Of a DNA stretch of 35,558 nucleotides, positions 9,909-18,867 are shown one piece after another; position 1 is the stretch's first letter, and every line of letters begins with the position of its first letter. Origin of the DNA: an uncultured Flavobacterium sp. Lineage in GTDB: Bacteria; Bacteroidota; Bacteroidia; Flavobacteriales; Flavobacteriaceae. The stretch covers positions 1 through 35,558 of the forward strand of contig NZ_CAMLIX010000023.1 of NCBI RefSeq assembly GCF_946479975.1, in the 5' to 3' direction. The notes below the pieces were generated by a model. That model did no database searches, had not been told where the DNA came from, and was given only the letters and a program-made list of their open reading frames with translations. Made by a program: the position numbers and the translations under genes.

Positions 9909-10565
9909 TTATTGACTAATTAGTTTATTAATGAAGGCTTCATCCATTATGGTGAAGTCTTTAAAAATGTAATCAGCTTCATGTAAAATTGTTTCCTCAC
10001 CAATTCCCACACTTACCATTTCTGCTATATTTGCTGCCTGAATTCCGGCAACAGAATCTTCAAATACAATTGAATTTTTTGGATCAATATTTAATAATTG
10101 AGCCGCTTTTAAGAAAACTTCCGGATCTGGTTTTGCATTGGTAACATCATTTCCGTCAACAATAACATCGAAATAAGAAATAATGCCTGTTTTTTCCAGA
10201 ATTGGTCTTGCATTTTTACTAGCAGAACCTAATGCAATTCCTTGATTTTTTTCTTTTAATAGTTTCAGAATTTTAAAAACTCCTGGAAGAATCTCACTTT
10301 CATCCATGTCAACTAAATAAGATAAATAATCTTCGTTTTTTTGAATCAGCCATTTGTCTTTGTCTTCCTGAGAAGCTTGAACGTTGCCTAATCCAAGTAT
10401 AATATCTAAGGAACGAACACGGCTAACACCTTTTAAAAGTTCGTTGTCTTCGTGTGTAAAATTTATATTTAATGACTGAGCGATTTTTTGCCAGGCTAAA
10501 AAGTGGTATTTAGCGGTATCAACGATCACGCCGTCAAGATCGAATATGAATGCTTTTTTGTTCAT
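9909..10565 (-). CDS. pgmB: Beta-phosphoglucomutase (HAD superfamily)
   Basis: A 218-residue HAD-family mutase converting beta-glucose-1-phosphate to glucose-6-phosphate through a beta-1,6-bisphosphate. HAD motif I is FDLDGVIVDT, with nucleophile Asp9 and acid/base Asp11. The cap region carries the KGVSRVRSLDIIL stretch typical of beta-PGMs. Motif II is the LGSASKNA segment, motif III is the Lys in AKPDPEVF, and motif IV is VFEDSVAGIQAA. It is cytoplasmic. It starts 17 bases downstream of the MFS transporter gene and precedes the GH65 phosphorylase gene, the classic pairing of a maltose phosphorylase and its mutase. Length and motifs are normal. Confidence 0.95.
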   Translation of the reverse strand: MNKKAFIFDLDGVIVDTAKYHFLAWQKIAQSLNINFTHEDNELLKGVSRVRSLDIILGLGNVQASQEDKDKWLIQKNEDYLSYLVDMDESEILPGVFKILKLLKEKNQGIALGSASKNARPILEKTGIISYFDVIVDGNDVTNAKPDPEVFLKAAQLLNIDPKNSIVFEDSVAGIQAANIAEMVSVGIGEETILHEADYIFKDFTIMDEAFINKLISQ

Positions 10566-10582
10566 TAAAAGGAAATTATAAT

Positions 10583-11938
10583 TTATGATTTTTGAGTAAA
10601 GTCGTCTACATCTTTTACTTTGTAAACCAATGCCGCAGCAATTAAAAAGCTGACACCGCTGGTAATTAAAGCATAAATTGCATCGCCATTATAAAGGTAT
10701 TTTACAATTGGACCGCCAATAAGCGCGTTTACAATCTGTGGAATTACAACGAAAAAGTTGAAGATTCCCATGTAAACACCCATTTTTTTAGGTGTTATAG
10801 ATCCTGCAAGAATAGCGTATGGCATCGCCAAAATACTTGCCCAAGCCACACCAATTAAAATCATAGGAAGTACAACCCAGTCTTCATTAGGCATAAAATA
10901 AATCGAGATTAATCCGATTCCTCCAATGACTAAAGAGAGAGAATGTGTTGATTTTCGTCCGATTTTTTTAGCGATGTACGGCAGGAAAAAAAGTGCGATT
11001 ATAGCCGAAACTAAATTGTAAACACCAAATAAAATTCCGACCCAGTCACCAGCATCTTGATATTGCTGGCTTGATGTGTCACTAAGAGGTAATTTGTAAA
11101 TATGGTGTGCGATGGCAGGAGTTGTAAAAACCCACATTCCGAACAAACCGAACCAAGAGAAAAACTGCACCCAGCTAAGCTGACGCATGGTGGTTGGCAT
11201 TTTTGCAAAATCTGTAAAAATGTCTGTAAGTTTTGATTTTTCTTCTTCTTTGATTTCAACCTCATTTTGAGGATCTTCAAATTTGGCTAATTCTTCTGGA
11301 GTATATTCTTTTGTTGTGAATAAGGTTACTAAGATTGAACCAATTAAAACTGCTGCTCCAATGATAAAAGACATTGTCAAATTTAACGGAACACTTCCAG
11401 GAACTGTACTGTTTGAAATGCCAAAATATTTCGTTAAAACGTAAGGTAATGCAGAACCAATAACGGCTCCAAAACCAATTAAGGAAGTTTGAATACTAAA
11501 GCCCGCAGTACGCTGATCTGTTCTTAAATTATCTCCAACAAGCGCGCGAAACGGCTCCATTGCGATATTGAAAGAAGCATCCATGATCATTAACATTCCA
11601 GCTCCAACCCATAATGCGGGTAAAACAGAAATGAAAATATTAGCTTGAGGCATTAAAATTAATCCCACAGAAGCTAAGATCGCACCAACTAAAAAGAAAG
11701 GTTTTCGTCTACCGAATTTTCCCCAAGTTTTATCGCTGTAATGACCAATGATTGGCTGCACTATTAATCCCATAAGGGGAGCAATAATCCAGAACCACGA
11801 AAGTTCGTGTACGTCGGCACCAAAAATTTGAAGAATTCTGCTGGCATTTGCATTCTGAAGTGCAAATCCCATTTGTATTCCCAAGAAACCGAAACTCATG
11901 TTCCAAATTTCCCAGAAACTTAATTTACGCTTTTCCAT
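10583..11938 (-). CDS. MFS sugar transporter, probable maltose/maltodextrin permease
   Basis: A 451-residue inner-membrane protein with about 12 hydrophobic segments. The loop between segments 2 and 3 has HYSDKTWGKFGRRKPF (about residues 65-80), the conserved motif of the sucrose/maltose proton symporter (SLC45-like and GPH-like) MFS transporters. A charged central loop (about 205-235, rich in Glu and Lys) separates the two halves. It is the first gene after the LacI regulator in the minus-strand arm and is followed at 17 bases by pgmB, so it probably brings maltose from the periplasm to the cytoplasmic phosphorylase. A candidate operator palindrome lies about 25 bases upstream of its start codon. 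The substrate is inferred from context. Confidence 0.9.
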   Translation of the reverse strand: MEKRKLSFWEIWNMSFGFLGIQMGFALQNANASRILQIFGADVHELSWFWIIAPLMGLIVQPIIGHYSDKTWGKFGRRKPFFLVGAILASVGLILMPQANIFISVLPALWVGAGMLMIMDASFNIAMEPFRALVGDNLRTDQRTAGFSIQTSLIGFGAVIGSALPYVLTKYFGISNSTVPGSVPLNLTMSFIIGAAVLIGSILVTLFTTKEYTPEELAKFEDPQNEVEIKEEEKSKLTDIFTDFAKMPTTMRQLSWVQFFSWFGLFGMWVFTTPAIAHHIYKLPLSDTSSQQYQDAGDWVGILFGVYNLVSAIIALFFLPYIAKKIGRKSTHSLSLVIGGIGLISIYFMPNEDWVVLPMILIGVAWASILAMPYAILAGSITPKKMGVYMGIFNFFVVIPQIVNALIGGPIVKYLYNGDAIYALITSGVSFLIAAALVYKVKDVDDFTQKS

Positions 11939-11962
11939 TATCGTAATTTGAAAAAATTATAC

Positions 11963-11981
11963 GATAAGCGCTTTGCTTATC
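11963..11981. promoter_or_regulatory. Candidate operator: GATAAGC-N5-GCTTATC palindrome upstream of the MFS gene
   Basis: Perfect 7-base arms at 11963-11969 and 11975-11981 lie 25 bases upstream of the transporter start codon. On the minus strand they are directly downstream of TAAGTTTTG, a near match to the flavobacterial -7 box TAnnTTTG with one extra spacer base. That is a suitable place for a LacI-type repressor to block transcription. No clearly identical site was found upstream of the susC-like gene, so this remains a candidate. Confidence 0.4.
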
Positions 11982-12061
11982 AAAACTTACTGTTTTTTTC
12001 GAAGTAAAAGTAAAAGCCTTGACGGCCGTAAAAGTATAAATTAATTTTAGATATATGCTAA

Positions 12062-12092
12062 CAAAAAAGCCATAAATATTATTTACGGCTTT
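12062..12092 (-). terminator. Intrinsic terminator after the lacI-type gene
   Basis: On the minus strand a 12-base-pair stem (12066-12077 with 12081-12092, one G-U pair, 3-base loop) containing AAAGCCG is followed by a T-rich run. It starts 23 bases past the regulator's stop codon and would separate it from the transporter operon. Confidence 0.75.
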
Positions 12093-12115
12093 AGAATGTG
12101 TTGATTTTAAGAAAA

Positions 12116-13147
12116 TTAGTCAGTAGATTCTCTTTTTATTAGATGGGTTTCTATAACCTCGGTTGTATAATTTTCGTTTTCTTCTTCGTCATCGTCGTGT
12201 TCGGCTTCCAGTCTTTCTATCAGCATTTTGGCAGCTTTATTTCCCATTTTTTCACCACTCTGACTTACAGTTGTAATGCTCGGAGTTGAATATTTGGAAA
12301 TAATTCCGTCTGTAAATGCAATTACAGCCAAATCTTCGGGAACTTTTAATCCCATTTTGGATGCGGTTTTGATAATAGTTACTGCAAAAAGTTCATTTAC
12401 AGCAAAAACGGCATCAAAAGCTCTTGCGTGTAGAAGTTCGCTAATCGTGATTTCGCAGGTATCTACATCTTCAATTTTAATAATTAAATCTTCATTGAAA
12501 GGGATTCCGTTGTCTAAAAGTGCTTTTTCGTAACCATCAGTTCGCAGTTTTCCAACGCTTACATAATCTACAGTAGTTACAAGAGCGATTTTCTTTCTTC
12601 CGTTATCAATTAAACTTTGAACGGCTTCATATGCTGCGGCTTTATCATCAATAATAACTTTATCGCACAAAATATCATTGGTTACTCGGTCAAACATTAC
12701 AACCGGCATTCCCTGATTGATGACTTCTGTAATATGGTGAAAATCACCTTTATATTGCGTTTCTTTAGAAAGAGACATGATAAAACCATCGATACTTCCG
12801 TTGGCTAACATTTCCATATTTAGCACTTCTTTATCAAAAGAATCATCAGATAAACAGATTACAACACTATAGCCATTTTCGTTGGCAACTTGTTCAATTC
12901 CGTTAATCACAGTAGAGAAAAAATAATGTACAATTTCCGGAATGATAATGCCAATACTTTTCGTTTTTCGATTTTTTAAACTAAGGGCAATATTGTTGGG
13001 TTTATAGTTGTAAAACTTCGCAAAAGCCTGCACTTTTTCTCTAGTTTCTTCTCCAATTTCAGGACTGTTTCTTAAGGATTTTGACACCGTTGAAATTGAT
13101 ACATCAAGCTCTTTTGCAATCTGTTTTAGGGTTATTTTACGTTTCAT
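12116..13147 (-). CDS. LacI-family transcriptional regulator of the starch/maltose locus
   Basis: A 343-residue regulator with an N-terminal LacI helix-turn-helix (ITLKQIAKELDVSISTVSKSLR, shown here as two halves: ITLKQIAKEL and DVSISTVSKS, residues 5-24). The hinge helix ends near NNIALSLKNRKT, and a periplasmic-binding-protein-like sugar sensor domain runs from about residue 63 (KSIGIIIPE) to the end. Near the C-terminus a very acidic insert (EHDDDEEENEN) precedes the last strand. It is divergent from the susC-like gene and upstream of the MFS gene on the same strand, so it most likely controls both arms. Bacteroides uses the unrelated membrane regulator SusR for its locus. Whether this protein represses or activates, and its effector, cannot be told from the sequence; maltose or a maltose-derived sugar is a reasonable guess. 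Confidence 0.93.
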   Translation of the reverse strand: MKRKITLKQIAKELDVSISTVSKSLRNSPEIGEETREKVQAFAKFYNYKPNNIALSLKNRKTKSIGIIIPEIVHYFFSTVINGIEQVANENGYSVVICLSDDSFDKEVLNMEMLANGSIDGFIMSLSKETQYKGDFHHITEVINQGMPVVMFDRVTNDILCDKVIIDDKAAAYEAVQSLIDNGRKKIALVTTVDYVSVGKLRTDGYEKALLDNGIPFNEDLIIKIEDVDTCEITISELLHARAFDAVFAVNELFAVTIIKTASKMGLKVPEDLAVIAFTDGIISKYSTPSITTVSQSGEKMGNKAAKMLIERLEAEHDDDEEENENYTTEVIETHLIKRESTD

Positions 13148-13382
13148 GCTTTTTTATGAAAAAAATCTAATTAATAATAAAGGTATCGATAATTTCTAAA
13201 ATTGATAATTTTTGACTGAAAAGATTACAAAATATAGAAAGTTTTCAACACTACCACGTTTTCGTAACTCAATAAAAATTGTGTCTGGTCGAGCATGTTA
13301 ATAAATTCATAATTTTGAAATTCGAAGTAAAATTAAAAACTTAACTAACAATCACAAACTCAAACTAATTTAAACAAAAAGT
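13148..13382. promoter_or_regulatory. Divergent lacI/susC control region
   Basis: This 235-base gap separates the divergent regulator and susC-like genes. TAATTTTG at 13310-13317 matches the flavobacterial -7 box TAnnTTTG on the plus strand and would give a leader of about 60 bases for susC; no good -33 TTTG lies at the usual spacing, so the promoter may need an activator. TATCGATA at 13183-13190 is a perfect 8-base palindrome 36 bases upstream of the regulator start and is a possible operator core. No gene is seen here. Confidence 0.4.
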
Positions 13383-16300
13383 ATGAAAACAATTTACAAA
13401 AAGTTGTTATTTTTATTCCTTCTGCTTCCGTTTACTGTGTTAGCTCAAAGCACATTAAGTGGAACAGTAACTGATCGCGCCACAGGTCAGCCAATTCCGG
13501 GAGTAAATGTCAATGTACAAGGTGCTGCAGGCGGTACCTCTACTGATTTTGATGGTAAATTTCAGTTGCCTAATCTAAAAAATGGAGACAAAATTTTGGT
13601 TTCATTTATTGGATATAAAACATCCACAGTTGTATTTAATGGTGAGAAAAACTTAGCCTTATCTTTAGAAGAAGATACCAACCAATTACAAGAAGTAGTG
13701 GTTCAAGTAGGTTACGGAACTGTTAAGAAAAAAGATGCAACAGGTGCGGTAACGGTTTTATCTGCTAATCAATTGAATAAAGGACCTGTAGTTTCTGCAG
13801 ATCAATTACTTGTTGGTAGAGCTGCAGGGGTTAGAATTACCACAGATGGTGGTCAGCCAGATGCTAATCCGAATATTCGAATTAGAGGAGGAAGTTCATT
13901 ATCAGGAAACAACAATCCGTTAATTATTATTGATGGAGTGCCAATTGATAATACAAATCCGGCGGGAATTTCAAATCCGTTAACTTTAATTAATCCAAAT
14001 GACATTGATAATTTTGCTATCTTAAAAGATGCTTCTGCTACAGCTATTTACGGTTCACGAGCTTCAAATGGTGTAATTATTATTACGACTAAAAAAGGTG
14101 TTAGCGGTGCTCCGAAATTTAACTTTTCATCAACTATTACAACTGGAAAAGTGAATAATCCTGTAAATATGATGTCAGGTCCAGAATTTACATCTTTCAT
14201 GCAGCAATACCATCCAGGATATACTAATTTATTAGGAGTTCCTAATGGAAGCGGTGCAATTGATAATCCAGCGACATCTCAAATTGAAGGTAGAACATTA
14301 TACAATACAGATTGGCAGGATTTAATTTACAGACAATCAATTTCTACAGATAATAACTTTAGTGCAAGAGCAAACTTATTTGGTAAAGTCCCATTTAGAG
14401 CTTCTGTTGGTTATGCTAAAAATGAAGGAGTTGTTAAAACGAATGAGTTAGAAAGATATACAGGATCTATTAAACTTTCGCCAACATTATTTAATAATAA
14501 TTTGAAGATTGACATTAATGCCAAAGGTATCTCTGTTAAAAAGAATGCTATTGATGCTGATGCAGTTATTGGTAGTGCTTTAGGAATGGATCCTACTAAA
14601 CCTGCTTACGATAATGCAGGTGCTTCTAGTGGTATTTTTGGAGGATATTATCAATTACTTAATACTAATAATTCTCTTAGTGGTGCACAGAACCCACTTG
14701 CAATTTTAAATCAGAGATCTCGTCCTGAGGAAGTTCAAAAATTATTAGGAAATATTGAGTTAGATTATAAATTACCATTTGTAGATGGTTTAAGAGCTGT
14801 TGTTAATGGTGGTGTTGAGGCTTCTAAAACAAAAATTAGAGAAGTTTACACAGATAATGCTATTCAAACGTATCAAATAAATAACTCTGCAAATACAAAT
14901 CCTCCGACTTATGTTTTTAATCCGGGATTAAATTATGCAGAAAATCAAACAGTTAACAATAAAACATTAGATGCTTATTTTGCTTACAACAAAAGCTTAA
15001 ATGGATTTGTAACCAGAGTAGATGCTCAGGCTGGATACTCTTATCAAAATTTTGTTACTGATGGGAATAAAGAAAATTTCAGATATAATACATCAAATGG
15101 AGTAAGAGAAGCTACACCAAACCCTTCAAATCCAAATAACAGATACTATAACGAGAGAAACTTACAGTCATTCTTTGGTAGAGGTAATTTTGATTTGGTA
15201 GATAGATACTTGTTTACATTAACTTTAAGAGCAGATGGATCGTCTTTGTTTAAAGAAGATAAAAGATGGGGTTATTTTCCAGCAGCAGGATTTGCTTGGA
15301 GAATTAAAGACGAATCATTCTTAAAAGAATCAAAAACATTCAATGATTTAAAATTAAGATTAGGTTACGGTATTACAGGTCAGCAAGATATTACAGGGGT
15401 TGCGGGATCTTATCCTTATAGTGCTTTGTTTGCACCAACAAGTGCATCAAGTACTTACATTCCAGGAGTAAACGGTTATTATGCAAAACCTTACAATGAA
15501 GATCTTACTTGGGAAAAAACGACTACTTATAACGTGGGAATTGATTTCGGATTGTTTGAAAATGATATTGTGAGTGGTACTATTGATGCGTATCAAAAAT
15601 ACACAAAAGACTTACTTTCTGTAGTTTCAGCTTCTCCAGGACAAGCGTTAACAAATGAATTTATTTCAAATGTTGGAAGCATGAAAAATAAAGGTATCGA
15701 AGGAAGCTTAAATGTTAAAGTAATAAGAAAAGAAGATTTTAACTTAGCTGTTAATGGAAACATTGCTTATAACATTGGTGAAATTACTGATTTGAACAAT
15801 AGAACTACAAATGTTGATAATGAATCGAAAATTCCAGTAGGAACAGGTCAAAAAATTGCTTACAACACAGTAGGCCAACAACCATATTCTGCATGGGTTT
15901 TTGAACAGATTTATGATTCAAACAACCGCCCAATCGAAAATGCTTTTGTTGACAAAAACGGCGATGGTGTTATCAATGACAGCGACAGATCTTATGTCGC
16001 TTTAAGACCAAACTGGACTTATGGTTTCGGACTTACAGCAAACTACAAAAAGTTTGATTTGACAACAACTTTCAATGGACAAGTTGGAGGTAAAGTTTAC
16101 AATGCAAGAAAATTGCAATCAGGTTTTATTGATAAGGCTTTACCGGCTAACTCAATAAGTTTGACAAATGTTTTGGATACTCAATTTGATTTCCAAACAA
16201 TCAACGGAAATGTTCCTTTTTCTGATTTTTATTTAGAAGATGCTAGTTTTTTACGTTGCCAGAACATAACTCTTGGATATAATTTTGACAAAGCTATTAA

Positions 16301-16451
16301 AGGTGCTGTTTTAAGATTATATGCAGCTGCTAACAATGTATTTATTGTAACAGACTACACAGGAGCAGATCCAGAAAATTTCAATGCAATTGATAATAAT
16401 TTCTATCCAAGATCAAGAACATTCAGTTTTGGTCTGAACTTAGACTTTTAA
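13383..16451 (+). CDS. SusC-like TonB-dependent outer-membrane receptor
   Basis: A 1022-residue outer-membrane transporter. It has a signal peptide (cleavage after VLAQ, about residue 22), an N-terminal carboxypeptidase-regulatory-like beta domain (about 23-105, GTVTDRATGQPIPGVNV), a plug domain (about 115-230, with GYGTVKKKDATGAVTVL, IRIRGGSSLSG and IYGSRASNGVIIITTKKG) and a C-terminal beta barrel ending in Phe (FGLNLDF). The length is typical of SusC homologues. It is paired with a SusD-like gene 15 bases downstream, the hallmark of Bacteroidota glycan uptake systems. The substrate is inferred to be maltooligosaccharides from the GH13/GH97/GH65 neighbours. TonB-ExbBD energisation is assumed from the family. 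It is the first gene of the plus-strand arm, divergent from the LacI regulator. Confidence 0.97.
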   Translation: MKTIYKKLLFLFLLLPFTVLAQSTLSGTVTDRATGQPIPGVNVNVQGAAGGTSTDFDGKFQLPNLKNGDKILVSFIGYKTSTVVFNGEKNLALSLEEDTNQLQEVVVQVGYGTVKKKDATGAVTVLSANQLNKGPVVSADQLLVGRAAGVRITTDGGQPDANPNIRIRGGSSLSGNNNPLIIIDGVPIDNTNPAGISNPLTLINPNDIDNFAILKDASATAIYGSRASNGVIIITTKKGVSGAPKFNFSSTITTGKVNNPVNMMSGPEFTSFMQQYHPGYTNLLGVPNGSGAIDNPATSQIEGRTLYNTDWQDLIYRQSISTDNNFSARANLFGKVPFRASVGYAKNEGVVKTNELERYTGSIKLSPTLFNNNLKIDINAKGISVKKNAIDADAVIGSALGMDPTKPAYDNAGASSGIFGGYYQLLNTNNSLSGAQNPLAILNQRSRPEEVQKLLGNIELDYKLPFVDGLRAVVNGGVEASKTKIREVYTDNAIQTYQINNSANTNPPTYVFNPGLNYAENQTVNNKTLDAYFAYNKSLNGFVTRVDAQAGYSYQNFVTDGNKENFRYNTSNGVREATPNPSNPNNRYYNERNLQSFFGRGNFDLVDRYLFTLTLRADGSSLFKEDKRWGYFPAAGFAWRIKDESFLKESKTFNDLKLRLGYGITGQQDITGVAGSYPYSALFAPTSASSTYIPGVNGYYAKPYNEDLTWEKTTTYNVGIDFGLFENDIVSGTIDAYQKYTKDLLSVVSASPGQALTNEFISNVGSMKNKGIEGSLNVKVIRKEDFNLAVNGNIAYNIGEITDLNNRTTNVDNESKIPVGTGQKIAYNTVGQQPYSAWVFEQIYDSNNRPIENAFVDKNGDGVINDSDRSYVALRPNWTYGFGLTANYKKFDLTTTFNGQVGGKVYNARKLQSGFIDKALPANSISLTNVLDTQFDFQTINGNVPFSDFYLEDASFLRCQNITLGYNFDKAIKGAVLRLYAAANNVFIVTDYTGADPENFNAIDNNFYPRSRTFSFGLNLDF

Positions 16452-16466
16452 TAAAAAAATATAAAG

Positions 16467-18032
16467 ATGAATCAGTTTAAATTTAAGATTATAGGCGCTT
16501 TTTTAGTTCTATTCTTTTTCGCTTCTTGCGTAGATGATTTGAATACAGAACCAAAAGTTGAATTGACCTTGGATAAGCTTTTAGAGCAAGATCCAAATGC
16601 TGTAGATGGTTTAGTTTCTAAAATTTATGGAACTTTTGCTCTTTCAGGACCTGATGGGCCGGCTTCTACAGATATTGTTACTCCGGATCCAGGAGAAGCT
16701 GCTTTTCTTAGAAGTATTATCAACTTACAAGATTTTTCTGCTGATGGTATGAAAAACCGTTGGGGAGATGATGGTCTTGATCAGTTGACAACAACAAGCG
16801 GATGGACACCTAATAATAAGTTTTTCAGATATTTATACGATAGAGCTTATTACACTATTTCTCAATCAAGTAATTTGATTAAGGTATTAAAAACATCATC
16901 AGCGAATATTCCGAACAAGGAAAATCATATTGCAGAATTACGTTTTTTAAGAGCTTTAGCTTATTATTATTTAACGGACTGTTTTGGAAAAGGAGCGATT
17001 ACAACAGAAGACGATATTAATACTCCAACACCAAAGAACGAATCTACAAGAGTAGAGCTTTTTAAATTTATAGAATCTGAGCTAAAAGATGTTGAAGGCA
17101 CTATTACAGCAACAAAATCTTATGGAAAAGCAGATAAAAATGTTGTGAGAATGCTTTTGGCAAAATTGTATTTGAATGCAGAAGTATATACTGGAACACA
17201 AAGATATGATGATGCATTACTATACACTAAAAAAGTAATTGATGAAGGAGGTTATACTCTTGCACCAAACTTTGTGAGTGTTTTTTCAGGAGATAATGAT
17301 ACTTCACCAGAGATTATCTATACTTTAATTGCAGATGCAGTTGTTAGTCAGGCATATGGAAATACAACTTACATTGTTAACGGAAACTTAAGTACAGAAA
17401 CCATGAATCCTAATGATTTTGGTGCTACTGATGGTTGGGGAGGTCACAGAGCTACTAAAGCTTGGTACGGTCTTTTTAATAATGGTAATTTGGCAGCTTC
17501 TCCAGACGATAGAGCAAAATTATTCTGGACGACTGGACATTCATACGAAATGAATGATTATAAAAAATGGGTTGACGGATATCCTAGTGTAAAATTTAGA
17601 AATAAAAACTTTGTAGGAACATCTAATTCAACAAGTTTTTCTAATACAGATTTTCCATTATTCAGATTGGCAGATGCTTATTTAATGTATGCTGAGTGTG
17701 CATTAAGAGGAGCAGCTGGCGGGTCTTCAGCTTTAGCTTTAGATTATGTTAATGCTGTTAGAAACAGATCTCATGCAGGAGCAATAACTGCAGGACAGTT
17801 AAGTTTAGATTTCATTTTAAATGAAAGAGCAAGAGAACTAAATCTTGAAGGACACAGAAGACAAGATTTAATTCGTTTTGGAAAATTTACTGGCGGTTCT
17901 TATTTATGGCCATGGAAAGGTGGGGTAAAAGATGGAGTTTCGATTCCAGATACTTACAAGTTATACCCAATTCCTACTAGCGCATTACAGGCTAATCCAA
18001 AATTAACTCAAAATCCTGGGTTCTCAAACTAA
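16467..18032 (+). CDS. SusD-like surface glycan-binding lipoprotein (RagB/SusD family)
   Basis: A 521-residue lipoprotein; the signal peptide ends in FFASC (Cys21). After Cys comes VDDLNTEP, an acidic run that fits the lipoprotein surface-export signal reported for Bacteroidota. TPR-like helices typical of SusD follow, including AELRFLRALAYYYL (about 152-165), a RagB/SusD signature segment, and RLADAYLMYAECALR in the C-terminal half. LNERARELNLEGHRRQDLIR is the conserved C-terminal motif. It caps the SusC barrel and delivers maltooligosaccharides. It is 15 bases downstream of susC-like and 10 bases upstream of susE-like, so co-transcribed. Sequence alone does not give the ligand. Confidence 0.97.
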   Translation: MNQFKFKIIGAFLVLFFFASCVDDLNTEPKVELTLDKLLEQDPNAVDGLVSKIYGTFALSGPDGPASTDIVTPDPGEAAFLRSIINLQDFSADGMKNRWGDDGLDQLTTTSGWTPNNKFFRYLYDRAYYTISQSSNLIKVLKTSSANIPNKENHIAELRFLRALAYYYLTDCFGKGAITTEDDINTPTPKNESTRVELFKFIESELKDVEGTITATKSYGKADKNVVRMLLAKLYLNAEVYTGTQRYDDALLYTKKVIDEGGYTLAPNFVSVFSGDNDTSPEIIYTLIADAVVSQAYGNTTYIVNGNLSTETMNPNDFGATDGWGGHRATKAWYGLFNNGNLAASPDDRAKLFWTTGHSYEMNDYKKWVDGYPSVKFRNKNFVGTSNSTSFSNTDFPLFRLADAYLMYAECALRGAAGGSSALALDYVNAVRNRSHAGAITAGQLSLDFILNERARELNLEGHRRQDLIRFGKFTGGSYLWPWKGGVKDGVSIPDTYKLYPIPTSALQANPKLTQNPGFSN

Positions 18033-18042
18033 TATCAGAAAG

Positions 18043-18786
18043 ATGAAAAATATATTCAAATTAGGCATCTTTGCGATGCTGGTAATGTCGACAGGAGCAT
18101 GTAATTCAGATGATATTACGGTAGTAACACCGTCAACAGCGGCTGTTTTAGCAGCTCCTGCCGAGGGAACAACTTTTGTTTTTGATAAAGCAAAAGCAAC
18201 AGAAGTTGCCGCAACCTTTAAATGGGAAGCTGCAAAATACACTGGTGCTGTAGTTGCTGTAGAATATGAAATTGAAATGGCAAAATCTGGAACAGATTTT
18301 AAAAATGCTGCTGTAGTAGCTGTAACAACAGATATTACAAAAGCTTTGACTGGTGGTGAACTTAATGCCGCTGCTATGAACTGCGGATTAACACCATTTA
18401 TTCCTCAAGATGCTGATATTCGTATTAAATCTTATCTTGGAGAAGGCGGAATTGTTCAGTATTCAAATGTTATCAAAATAAATGTTACGGCATATTCAGC
18501 TTGGGATAACTGGGGATTAATTGGTTCTGCAACTCCAAATGGATGGAATGATCCAGATACTAATTTAGACTATGATTTAGCAACTAAAAAATACTCTTAC
18601 ACAGGACCATTAGTAGTTGGAGAATACAAATTTAGAATAGATGACAAATGGGATACTAACTTTGGTGATGATGGAAATGATTTGTCATTAGAACCAGGAG
18701 GAGCTAATATTCCAATTACAGTTGCAGGAAATTATACACTTGTTGTTGACTTCGCTGCAAAAAAATATACAATTACTAAAAACTAA
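18043..18786 (+). CDS. SusE/SusF-like starch-binding lipoprotein
   Basis: A 247-residue lipoprotein with signal peptide ending TGAC (Cys20) followed by NSDDITVV, again an acidic surface-export-like start. Residues about 33-155 form a SusE-type Ig-like domain (FKWEAAKY, VEYEIEMAKSG, INVTAYS). Residues about 160-247 form one carbohydrate-binding beta domain of the SusE/F type, beginning WGLIGSATPNGWNDPDTNLDY and ending FAAKKYTITKN. Bacteroides SusE and SusF carry two and three such binding domains; this protein has one, and only one such gene is present. It is probably a cell-surface starch-binding accessory to SusCD. It is the last gene before a strong terminator. Family assignment is good; exact ligand is inferred. 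Confidence 0.88.
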   Translation: MKNIFKLGIFAMLVMSTGACNSDDITVVTPSTAAVLAAPAEGTTFVFDKAKATEVAATFKWEAAKYTGAVVAVEYEIEMAKSGTDFKNAAVVAVTTDITKALTGGELNAAAMNCGLTPFIPQDADIRIKSYLGEGGIVQYSNVIKINVTAYSAWDNWGLIGSATPNGWNDPDTNLDYDLATKKYSYTGPLVVGEYKFRIDDKWDTNFGDDGNDLSLEPGGANIPITVAGNYTLVVDFAAKKYTITKN

Positions 18787-18803
18787 TGTTTTTTGAATAA
18801 TTA

Positions 18804-18835
18804 AAAAAGGGTTATCTGTTGATAGCCCTTTTTTT
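18804..18835 (+). terminator. Intrinsic terminator after the susE-like gene
   Basis: An 11-base-pair stem (18806-18816 with 18821-18831, one G-U pair, TGTT loop) containing AAAGGG/CCCTTT is followed by a run of T to 18835. It separates the susCDE-like genes from the downstream amylase gene, which then needs its own promoter or read-through. Confidence 0.85.
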
Positions 18836-18867
18836 ATCACACTATCTAACCAGCAAACCACCAAATT

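Noticed and set aside
13383..18786. A novel uptake system for an unusual polysaccharide
   Set aside because: All neighbouring enzymes (three GH13, GH97, GH65, PgmB) point to alpha-glucan and maltose use, so an ordinary starch/maltodextrin substrate is the simplest reading.
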